From Osmia lignaria lignaria (Eukaryota > Arthropoda > Insecta > Hymenoptera > Megachilidae): DNA of 64,000 bases. The position numbers and the translations under genes were made by a program. Of this stretch, positions 51,973 to 62,362 are shown one piece after another (within the stretch, counting starts at the first letter, position 1; every line of letters starts with the position of its first letter). Location of the stretch: assembly GCF_051020975.1 (NCBI RefSeq), contig NW_027478159.1:15392501-15456500 (forward strand), written 5' to 3'. The notes beneath the pieces are model-generated. The model worked only from the letters and a program-made list of their open reading frames with translations, ran no database searches and was not told where the DNA came from.

Positions 51973-54900
51973 TTGCAGATTTATCTCAAGGGAAGGGGCC
52001 TGACGGACATATTTCGAGATATTTCTTCTTCTTGTTGTTCTTCTTCTGCACAGCTAAGCTGGAAGTGGCATTTGCGGCTCGCACTAGTGCAGAGTTATCT
52101 CAAAGAAAGGGGCCACGGTGTTTCTGTATCTCTATTATGTTGGTGCGGCTTCGGAACTTTTAAATATCTTGATATATCTCGAGAACTACGCATCTGATCA
52201 AAAAATATCATACTACATAAAAAGTAGGAAACTTAATTCTCTACAAGAAAGGTCTCTAAACATTTTGCCATAGCTCGCATCGTTTCCGAGATATTTGCAG
52301 ATTTATCTCAAGGGAAGGGGCCTGACGGACATATTTCGAGATATTTCTTCTTCTTGTTGTTCTTCTTCTGCACAGCTAAGCTGGAAGTGTCATTTGCAGC
52401 TCGCAATAGTGCAGAGTTATCTCAAAGAAAGGGGCCACGGTGTTTCTGTATCTCTATTATGTTGGTGCGGCTTCGGAACTTTTAAATATCTTGATATATC
52501 TCGAGAACTACGCATCTGATCAAAAAATATCATAGAACATAAAAAGTAGGAAACATAATTCTCTACAAAAAAGGTCTCTTAACATTTTGCCATAGCTCGC
52601 TTCGTTTCCGAGATATTTGCAGATACATCTCAAGGAAGGGGCCTGACGGACATATTTCGAGATATTTCTTCTTCTTGTTGTTCTTCTTCTGCACAGCTAA
52701 GCTGGAAGTGGCATTTGCAGCTCGCAATAGTGCAGAGTTATCTCAAAGAAAGGGCCCACGGTGTTTCTGTATCTCTATTATGTTGGTGCGGCTTCGGAAC
52801 TTTTAAATATCTTGATATATCTCGAGAACTACGCATCTGATCCAAAAATATCATAGAAGATAAAAAGTAGGAAACTTCATTCTCTACAAAAAAAGTCTCT
52901 TAACATTTTGCCATAGCTCGCTTCGTTTCCGAGATATTTGCAGATATATCTCAAGGGAAGGGGCCTGACGGACATATTTCGAGATATTTCTTCTTCTTGT
53001 TGTTCTTCTTCTGCACAGCTAAGCTGGAAGTGGCATTTGCAGCTCGCAATAGTGCAGAGGTATCTCAAAGAAAGGGGCCACGGTGTTTCTGTATCTCTAT
53101 TATGTTGGTGCGGCTTCGGAGCTTTTAAATATCTTGATATATCTCGAGAACTACGCATCTGATCAAAAAATATCATAGAACATAAATAGTAGGAAACTTA
53201 ATTCTCTACAAAAAAGGTCTCTCAACATTTTGCCATAGCTCGCATCGTTTCCGAGATATTTGCACATTTATCTCAAGGGAAGGGGCCTAACGGACATATT
53301 TCGAGATATTTCTTCTTCTTGTTGTTCTTCTTCTGCACAGCTAAGCTGGAAGTGGCATTTGCGGCTCGCACTAGTGCAGAGTTATCTCAAAGAAAGGGGC
53401 CACGGTGTTTCTGTATCTCTATTATGTTTGTGCAGCTTCGGAACTTTTAAATATCTTGGTATATCTCGAGAACTACGCATCTGATCAAAAAATATCATGG
53501 AACATAAAAAGTAGAAAACATAATTCTCTACAAAAAAGGTCTCTTAACATTTTGCCATAGCTCGCTTCGTTTCCGAGATATTTGCAGATTTATCTCAAGG
53601 GAAGGGGCCTGACGGACATATTTCGAGATATTTCTTCTTCTTGTTGTTCTTCTTCTGCACAGCTAAGCTGGAAGTGGCATTTGCGGCTCGCACTAGTGCA
53701 GAGTTATCTCAAAGAAAGGGGCCACGGTGTTTCTGTATCTCTATTATGTTGGTGCGGCTTCGGAACTTTTAAATATCTTGATATATCTCGAGAACTACGC
53801 ATCTGATCAAAAAATATCATACTACATAAAAAGTAGGAAACTTAATTCTCTACAAGAAAGGTCTCTAAACATTTTGCCATAGCTCGCATCGTTTCCGAGA
53901 TATTTGCAGATTTATCTCAAGGGAAGGGGCCTGACGGACATATTTCGAGATATTTCTTCTTCTTGTTGTTCTTCTTCTGCACAGCTAAGCTGGAAGTGGC
54001 ATTTGCAGCTTGCAATAGTGCAGAGTTATCTCAAAGAAAGGGGCCACGGTGTTTCTGTATCTCTATTATGTTGGTGCGGCTTCGGAACTTTTAAATATCT
54101 TGATATATCTCGAGAACTACGCATCTGATCAAAAAATATCATAGAACATAAAAAGTAGGAAACTTAATTCTCTACAAAAAAGGTCTCCTAACATTTTGCC
54201 ATAGCTCGCTTCGTTTCCGAGATATTTGCAGATACATCTCAAGGGAAGGGGCCTGACGGACATATTTCGAGATATTTCTTCTTCTTGTTGTTCTTCTTCT
54301 GCACAGCTAAGCTGGAAGTGGCATTTGCAGCTCGCAATAGTGCAGAGTTATCTCAAAGAAAGGGCCCACGGTGTTTCTGTATCTCTATTATGTTGGTGCG
54401 GCTTCGGAACTTTTAAATATCTTGATATATCTCGAGAACTACGCATCTGATCAAAAAATATCATAGAACATAAAAAGTAGGAAACTTAATTCTCTACAAA
54501 AAAGGTCTCGTAAGATTTTGCCATAGCTCGCTTCGTTTCCGAGATATTTGCAGATACATCTCAAGGGAAGGGGCCTGACGGACATATTTCGAGATATTTC
54601 TTCTTCTTGTTGTTCTTCTTCTGCACAGCTAAGCTGGAAGTGGCATTTGCAGCTCGCAATAGTGCAGAGTTATCTCAAAGAAAGGGCCCACGGTGTTTCT
54701 GTATCTCTATTATGTTCTTGCGGCTTCGGAACTTTTAAATATCTTGATATATCTCGAGAACTACGCATCTGATCAAAAAATATCATAGAACATAAAAAGT
54801 AGGAAACTTAATTCTCTACAAAAAAGGTCTCCTTACATTTTGCCATAGCTTGCTTCGTTTCCGAGATATTTGCAGATATATCTCAAGGGAAAGGGCCTGA

Positions 54901-55513
54901 CGGACATATTTCGAGATATTTCTTCTTCTTGTTGTTCTTCTTCTGCACAGCTAAGCTGGAAGTGGCATTTGCAGCTCGCAATAGTGCAGAGTTATCTCAA
55001 AGAAAGGGCCCACGGTGTTTCTGTATCTCTATTATGTTGGTGCGGCTTCGGAACTTTTAAATATCTTGATATATCTCGAGAACTACGCATCTGATCAAAA
55101 AATATCATAGAACATAAAAAGTAGGAAACTTAATTCTCTACAAAAGAGGTCTCGTAAGATTTTGCCATAGCTCGCTTCGTTTCCGAGATATTTGCAGATT
55201 TATCTCAAGGGAAGGGGCCTGACGGACATATTTCGAGATATTTCTTCTTCTTGTTGTTCTTCTTCTGCACAGCTAAGCTGGAAGTGGCATTTGCGGCTCG
55301 CACTAGTGCAGAGTTATCTCAAAGAAAGGGACCACGGTGTTTCTGTATCTCTATTATGTTGGTGCGGCTTCGGAACTTTTAAATATCTTGATATATCTCG
55401 AGAACTACGCATCTGATCAAAAAATATCATACTACATAAAAAGTAGGAAACTTAATTCTCTACAAGAAAGGTCTCTAAACATTTTGCCATAGCTCGCATC
55501 GTTCCCGAGATAT
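51780..55513 (+). repeat. Long multi-monomer duplication (about 12 monomers), left copy
   Basis: Units 51973, 52295, 52617, 52938, 53260, 53582, 53904 and 54226 match 57445, 57767, 58089, 58410, 58732, 59054, 59376 and 59698, at an offset of 5472 bp. That is 17 monomers minus the 1-bp deletions at 56802 and 58089. Shared marks include aagtgtcatttg, the 1-bp deletion in ctcaaggaagg (near 52634), cggagctttt, tatgtttgtgcagc and atcttggtatatc. From 54548 on the offset becomes 5794 bp. The gaaagggcctg mark (54870) and the caaaagaggtctcg linker (55142) are found again at 60664 and about 60936. Confidence 0.87.
52617..52937 (+). repeat. 321-bp length-variant monomer, shared with 58089-58409
   Basis: The consensus ctcaagggaagg reads ctcaaggaagg near 52630-52640, a loss of one G. 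The same deletion is present at 58102-58112 in the partner monomer of the long duplication. A shared indel at a matching position is strong evidence that the two regions descend from one copy rather than being independent variants. Confidence 0.9.
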
Positions 55514-57122
55514 TTGCAGATTTATCTCAAGGGAAGGGGCCTGACGGACATATTTCGAGATATTTCTTCTTCTTGTTGTTCTTCTTCTGCACAGCTAAGC
55601 TGGAAGTGGCATTTGCAGCTCGCAATAGTGCAGAGTTATCTCAAAGAAAGGGGCCACGGTGTTTCTGTATCTCTATTATGTTGGTGCGGCTTCGGAACTT
55701 TTAAATATCTTGATATATCTCGAGAACTACGCATCTGATCAAAAAATATCATACAACATAAAAAGTAGGAAACATAATTCTCTACAAAAAAGGTCTCTTA
55801 ACATTTTGCCATAGCTCGCTTCGTTTCCGAGATATTTGCAGATACATCTCAAGGGAAGGGGCCTGACGGACATATTTCGAGATATTTCTTCTTCTTGTTG
55901 TTCTTCTTCTGCACAGCTAAGCTGGAAGTGGCATTTGCAGCTCGCAATAGTGCAGAGGTATCTCAAAGAAAGGGGCCACGGTGTTTCTGTATCTCTATTA
56001 TGTTGGTGCGGCTTCGGAACTTTTAAATATCTTGATATATCTCGAGAACTACGCATCTGATCAAAAAATATCATAGAACATAAAAAGTAGGAAACTTAAT
56101 TCTCTACAAAAAAGGTCTCTGAACATTTTGCCATAGCTCGCTTCGTTTCCGAGATATTTGCAGATATATCTCAAGGGAAGGGGCCTGACGCACATATTTC
56201 GAGATATTTCTTCTTCTTGTTGTTCTTCTTCTGCACAGCTAAGCTGGAAGTGGCATTTGCAGCTCGCAATAGTGCAGAGTTATCTCAAAGAAAGGGGCCA
56301 CGGTGTTTCTGTATCTCTATTATGTTGGTGCGGCTTCGGAACTTTTAAATATCTTGATATATCTCGAGAACTACGCATCTGATCAAAAAATATCATAGAA
56401 CATAAAAAGTAGGAAACTTCATTCTCTACCAAAAAGGTCTCTTAACATTTTGCCATAGCTCGCTTCGCTTCCGAGATATAGGCAGATTTATCTCAAGGGA
56501 AGGGGCCTGACGGACATATTTCGGGACATTTCTTCTTCTTGTTGTTCTTCTTCTGCACAGCTAAACAGGAAGTGGCATTTCCAGCTCGCAATAGTGCAGA
56601 GTTATCTCAAAGAAAGGGGCCACGGTGTTTCTGTATCTCTATTATGTTGGTGCAGCTTCGGATCTTTTAAATATCTCGATATATCTCGAAAACTACGCTT
56701 CTGATCAAAAAATATCATAGAACATAAATTGTAGGAAACATAATTCTCTACAAAAAAGGTCTCTTAACATTTTGCCATAGCTCGTTTCGTTTCCGAGATA
56801 TTTGCAGATTTATCTCAAGGGAAGGGGCCTGACGGACATTTTTGAGATATTTCTTCTTCTTGTTGTTCTTCTTCTGCACAGGTAAGCTGGAAGTGGCATT
56901 TGCAGCTCGCAATGGTGCAGAGTTATCTCAAAGAAAGGGGCCACGGTGTTTCTGTATCTCTATTATGTTGGTGCGGCTTCGGATCTTTTAAATATCTCGA
57001 TATATCTCGAAAACTACGCTTCTGATCAAAAAATATCATAGAACCTAAATTGTGGGAAATATAATTCTCTACAAAAAAGGTCTCTTAACATTTTGCCGTA
57101 GCTCGCTTCGTTTCCGAGATAT
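55514..57122 (+). repeat. Spacer units between the long duplicates, with divergent monomers
   Basis: The five units at 55514, 55836, 56158, 56480 and 56802 separate the two long copies. The units at 56480 and 56802 are unusually diverged. The first has ccgagatataggcag, cgggacattt and taaacagg. The second has a 1-bp deletion near 56840-56844 (gacatttttgagat) and cacaggtaagctgg. Both end in the ctcgaaaactacgcttc / gtaaattgt-like tail type that is common in the left third of the array. Confidence 0.75.
56802..57122 (+). repeat. 321-bp length-variant monomer
   Basis: A single base is lost where the consensus reads catatttcgag; this copy reads catttttgag near 56838-56846. The loss breaks the usual open frame. 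A g-for-c change nearby gives cacaggtaag at 56877-56886. No other unit in the window has this combination. Confidence 0.85.
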
Positions 57123-57249
57123 TTGCAGATTTATCTCAAGGGAAGGGGCCTGACGGACATATTTCCAGATACTTCTTCTTCTTGTTGTTCTTCTTCTGCA
57201 CAGCTAAGCTGGAAGTGGCATTTGCGGCTCGCACTAGTGCAGAGTTATC

Positions 57250-60200
57250 TCAAAGAAAGGGGCCACGGTGTTTCTGTATCTCTATTATGTTGGTGCAGCT
57301 TCGGAACTTTTAAATATCTTGGTATATCTCGAGAACTACGCATCTGATAAAAAAATATCATGGAACATAAAAAGTAGAAAACATAATTCTCTACAAAAAA
57401 GGTCTCTTAACATTTTGCCATAGCTCGCTTCGTTTCCGAGATATTTGCAGATTTATCTCAAGGGAAGGGGCCTGACGGACATATTTCGAGATATTTCTTC
57501 TTCTTGTTGTTCTTCTTCTGCACAGCTAAGCTGGAAGTGGCATTTGCGGCTCGCACTAGTGCAGAGTTATCTCAAAGAAAGGGGCCACGGTGTTTCTGTA
57601 TCTCTATTATGTTGGTGCGGCTTCGGAACTTTTAAATATCTTGATATATCTCGAGAACTACGCATCTGATCAAAAAATATCATACTACATAAAAAGTAGG
57701 AAACTTAATTCTCTACAAGAAAGGTCTCTAAACATTTTGCCATAGCTCGCATCGTTTCCGAGATATTTGCAGATTTATCTCAAGGGAAGGGGCCTGACGG
57801 ACATATTTCGAGATATTTCTTCTTCTTGTTGTTCTTCTTCTGCACAGCTAAGCTGGAAGTGTCATTTGCAGCTCGCAATAGTGCAGAGTTATCTCAAAGA
57901 AAGGGGCCACGGTGTTTCTGTATCTCTATTATGTTGGTGCGGCTTCGGAACTTTTAAATATCTTGATATATCTCGAGAACTACGCATCTGATCAAAAAAT
58001 ATCATAGAACATAAAAAGTAGGAAACATAATTCTCTACAAAAAAGGTCTCTTAACATTTTGCCATAGCTCGCTTCGTTTCCGAGATATTTGCAGATACAT
58101 CTCAAGGAAGGGGCCTGACGGACATATTTCGAGATATTTCTTCTTCTTGTTGTTCTTCTTCTGCACAGCTAAGCTGGAAGTGGCATTTGCAGCTCGCAAT
58201 AGTGCAGAGTTATCTCAAAGAAAGGGCCCACGGTGTTTCTGTATCTCTATTATGTTGGTGCGGCTTCGGAACTTTTAAATATCTTGATATATCTCGAGAA
58301 CTACGCATCTGATCCAAAAATATCATAGAAGATAAAAAGTAGGAAACTTCATTCTCTACAAAAAAAGTCTCTTAACATTTTGCCATAGCTCGCTTCGTTT
58401 CCGAGATATTTGCAGATATATCTCAAGGGAAGGGGCCTGACGGACATATTTCGAGATATTTCTTCTTCTTGTTGTTCTTCTTCTGCACAGCTAAGCTGGA
58501 AGTGGCATTTGCAGCTCGCAATAGTGCAGAGGAATCTCAAAGAAAGGGGCCACGGTGTTTCTGTATCTCTATTATGTTGGTGCGGCTTCGGAGCTTTTAA
58601 ATATCTTGATATATCTCGAGAACTACGCATCTGATCAAAAAATATCATAGAACATAAATAGTAGGAAACTTAATTCTCTACAAAAAAGGTCTCTCAACAT
58701 TTTGCCATAGCTCGCTTCGTTTCCGAGATATTTGCACATTTATCTCAAGGGAAGGGGCCTAACGGACATATTTCGAGATATTTCTTCTTCTTGTTGTTCT
58801 TCTTCTGCACAGCTAAGCTGGAAGTGGCATTTGCGGCTCGCACTAGTGCAGAGTTATCTCAAAGAAAGGGGCCACGGTGTTTCTGTATCTCTATTATGTT
58901 TGTGCAGCTTCGGAACTTTTAAATATCTTGGTATATCTCGAGAACTACGCATCTGATCAAAAAATATCATGGAACATAAAAAGTAGAAAACATAATTCTC
59001 TACAAAAAAGGTCTCTTAACATTTTGCCATAGCTCGCTTCGTTTCCGAGATATTTGTAGATTTATCTCAAGGGAAGGGGCCTGACGGACATATTTCGAGA
59101 TATTTCTTCTTCTTGTTGTTCTTCTTCTGCACAGCTAAGCTGGAAGTGGCATTTGCGGCTCGCACTAGTGCAGAGTTATCTCAAAGAAAGGGGCCACGGT
59201 GTTTCTGTATCTCTATTATGATGGTGCGGCTTCGGAACTTTTAAATATCTTGATATATCTCGAGAACTACGCATCTGATCAAAAAATATCATACTACATA
59301 AAAAGTAGGAAACTTAATTCTCTACAAGAAAGGTCTCTAAACATTTTGCCATAGCTCGCATCGTTTCCGAGATATTTGCAGATTTATCTCAAGGGAAGGG
59401 GCCTGACGGACATATTTCGAGATATTTCTTCTTCTTGTTGTTCTTCTTCTGCACAGCTAAGCTGGAAGTGGCATTTGCAGCTTGCAATAGTGCAGAGTTA
59501 TCTCAAAGAAAGGGGCCACGGTGTTTCTGTATCTCTATTATGTTGGTGCGGCTTCGGAACTTTTAAATATCTTGATATATCTCGAGAACTACGCATCTGA
59601 TCAAAAAATATCATAGAACATAAAAAGTAGGAAACTTAATTCTCTACAAAAAAGGTCTCCTAACATTTTGCCATAGCTCGCTTCGTTTCCGAGATATTTG
59701 CAGATACATCTCAAGGGAAGGGGCCTGACGGACATATTTCGAGATATTTCTTCTTCTTGTTGTTCTTCTTCTGCACAGCTAAGCTGGAAGTGGCATTTGC
59801 AGCTCGCAATAGTGCAGAGTTATCTCAAAGAAAGGGCCCACGGTGTTTCTGTATCTCTATTATGTTGGTGCGGCTTCGGAACTTTTAAATATCTTGATAT
59901 ATCTCGAGAACTACGCATCTGATCAAAAAATATCATAGAACATAAAAAGTAGGAAACTTAATTCTCTACAAAAAAGGTCTCCTAACATTTTGCCATAGCT
60001 CGCTTCGTTTCCGAGATATTTGCAGATACATCTCAAGGGAAGGGGCCTGACGGACATATTTCGAGATATTTCTTCTTCTTGTTGTTCTTCTTCTGCACAG
60101 CTAAGCTGGAAGTGGCATTTGCAGCTCGCAATAGTGCAGAGTTATCTCAAAGAAAGGGCCCACGGTGTTTCTGTATCTCTATTATGTTGGTGCGGCTTCG

Positions 60201-60985
60201 GAACTTTTAAATATCTTGATATATCTCGAGAACTACGCATCTGATCAAAAAATATCATAGAACATAAAAAGTAGGAAACTTAATTCTCTACAAAAAAGGT
60301 CTCGTAAGATTTTGCCATAGCTCGCTTCGTTTCCGAGATATTTGCAGATACATCTCAAGGGAAGGGGCCTGACGGACATATTTCGAGATATTTCTTCTTC
60401 TTGTTGTTCTTCTTCTGCACAGCTAAGCTGGAAGTGGCATTTGCAGCTCGCAATAGTGCAGAGTTATCTCAAAGAAAGGGCCCACGGTGTTTCTGTATCT
60501 CTATTATGTTGTTGCGGCTTCGGAACTTTTAAATATCTTGATATATCTCGAGAACTACGCATCTGATCAAAAAATATCATAGAACATAAAAAGTAGGAAA
60601 CTTAATTCTCTACAAAAAAGGTCTCCTTACATTTTGCCATAGCTTGCTTCGTTTCCGAGATATTTGCAGATATATCTCAAGGGAAAGGGCCTGACGGACA
60701 TATTTCGAGATATTTCTTCTTCTTGTTGTTCTTCTTCTGCACAGCTAAGCTGGAAGTGGCATTTGCAGCTCGCAATAGTGCAGAGTTATCTCAAAGAAAG
60801 GGCCCACGGTGTTTCTGTATCTCTATTATGTTGGTGCGGCTTCGGAACTTTTAAATATCTTGATATATCTCGAGAACTACGCATCTGATCAAAAAATATC
60901 ATAGAACATAAAAAGTAGGAAACTTAATTCTCTACAAAAGAGGTCTCGTAAGATTTTGCCATAGCTCGCTTCGTTTCCGAGATAT
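57250..60985 (+). repeat. Long multi-monomer duplication, right copy with one extra monomer
   Basis: This mirrors 51.78-55.19 kb. After 59698 (partner 54226), an additional nearly identical unit appears at 60020, with gatacatctc and agggcccacgg and a gtctcctaac linker, like 59698. The series then resumes with 60342 (partner 54548) and 60664 (partner 54870) at an offset of 5794 bp. Local differences are ctcgcttcg against ctcgcatcg before the cacattt unit, gaggaatctc at 58530 and ttatgatggtgcgg at 59217-59230. The last one puts a stop in the spurious frame. Confidence 0.87.
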
Positions 60986-62266
60986 TTGCAGATTTATCTC
61001 AAGGGAAGGGGCCTGACGGACATATTTCGAGATATTTCTTCTTCTTGTTGTTCTTCTTCTGCACAGCTAAACTGGAAGTGGCATTTCCAGCTCGCAATCG
61101 TGCAGAGTTATCTCAAAGAAAGGGGCCACGGTGTTTCTGTATCTCTATTATGTTGGTGCGGCTTCGGAACTTTTAAATATCTCGATATATCTCGAAAACT
61201 ACGCTTCTGATCAAAAAATATCATAGAACATAAATTGTAGGAAACATAATTCTCTACAAAAAACGTCTCTTAACATTTTGCCATAGCTCGCTTCGTTTCC
61301 GAGATATTTGCAGATTCAGCTCAAAGGAACGGGCCTGACGGACATATTTCGAGATACTTCTTCTTCTTGTTGTTCTTCTTCTGCACAGCTAAGCTGGAAG
61401 TGGCATTTGCGGCTGGCACTAGTGCAGAGTTATCTCAAAGAAAGGGGCCACGGTGTTTCTGTATCTCTATTATGTTGGTGCGGCTTCGGAACTTTTAAAT
61501 ATCTCGATATATCTCGAAAACTACGCTTCTGATCAAAAAATATCATAGAACATAAATTGTAGGAAACATAATTCTCTACAAAAAAGGTCTCTTAACATTT
61601 TGCCATAGCTCACTTCGTTTCCGAGATATTTGCAGATATATCTCAAGGGAAGGGGCCTGACGGACATATATCGAGATATTTCTTCTTCTTGTTGTTCTTC
61701 TTCTGCACAGCTAAGCTGGAAGTGGCATTTACAGCTCGCAATAGTGCAGAATTATCTCAAAGAAAGGGGCCACGGTGTTTCTGTATCTCTATTATGTTGG
61801 TGCGGCTTCGGAACTTTTAAATATCTTGATATATCTCGAGAACTACGCATCTGATCAAAAAATATCATAGAACATGAAAAGTAGGAAACTTAATTCTCTA
61901 CAAAAAAGGTCTCTCAACATTTTGCCATAGCTCGCTTCGTTTCCGAGCTATTTGCAGATTTATCTCAAGGGAAGGGGCCTGACGGACATTTTTCGAGATA
62001 TTTCTTCTTCTTGTTGTTCTTCTTCTGCACAGCTAAGCTGGAAGTGGCATTTGCAGCTCGCAATAGTGCAGAGTTATCTCGAAGAAAGGGGCCACGGTGT
62101 TTCTGTATCTCTATTATGTTGGTGCGGCTTCGGAACTTTTAGATATCTTGATATATCTCGAGAACTACGCATCTGATCAAAAAATATCATAGAACATAAA
62201 ACGTAGGAAACTTAATTCTCTACAAAAAATGTCTCTTAACATTTTGCCATAGCTCGCTTCGTTTCC

Positions 62267-62288
62267 GAGATATTTGCAGATTTATCTC
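62267..62288. other. Short inverted repeat (GAGATA / TATCTC)
   Basis: The arms gagata (62267-62272) and tatctc (62283-62288) are perfect 6-bp complements around a 10-nt centre. In the monomer subclass with gatatatctc instead of gatttatctc, for example at 445-466, the stem extends to 7 bp (gagatat / atatctc) with an 8-nt loop. The element sits at the same phase in nearly every monomer. It could form a small cruciform or hairpin, or act as a two-sided protein site; neither is shown by the sequence alone. Confidence 0.7.
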
Positions 62289-62322
62289 AAGGGAAGGGGC
62301 CTGACGGACATATTTCGAGATA

Positions 62323-62354
62323 TTTCTTCTTCTTGTTGTTCTTCTTCTGCACAG
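62323..62354 (+). other. Pyrimidine-rich tract with 3'-splice-site-like end
   Basis: A run of about 26 nt is almost entirely T and C (built of ttc triplets with two internal G) and is followed by tgcacag. This fits the general shape of a eukaryotic 3' splice site: polypyrimidine tract, then CAG. The tract occurs once per monomer, so the array holds about 199 near-copies on the + strand. The triplet nature also explains the serine/cysteine run seen when the region is translated. A 3-bp contraction of the tract occurs near 51706-51712. No evidence of transcription is available, so splice function is speculation. Confidence 0.45.
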
Positions 62355-62362
62355 CTAAGCTG
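62352..62362. other. 11-bp near-palindrome cagctaagctg
   Basis: Two 5-bp complementary arms (cagct and agctg) flank a single central base, directly after the pyrimidine-rich tract. The element recurs once per monomer. Subclasses break it by substitution: aaactgg in the units at 452 and 5282, aagctgt in the unit at 2062, and atgctcg at 37808. It is a candidate protein-binding dyad by shape only. Confidence 0.55.

Noticed and set aside
5185..58648. Minus-strand ATG frames of 76-115 codons as genes
   Set aside because: The full-length frame is open only where one plus-strand base is not the majority T (gatttatctc gives TAA in frame). Most are longer than the monomer, overlap the next unit and show no independent conservation.
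62291..62301. G-quadruplex from gggaagggg
   Set aside because: Only two adjacent G runs are present, with the next one more than 100 bases away, so four runs are not available within a normal loop length.
62311..62330. CENP-B-box-like site around ttcgagatattt
   Set aside because: The TTCG and a correctly spaced A of the mammalian box are present, but the CGGG half is absent. No other phase of the monomer fits better.
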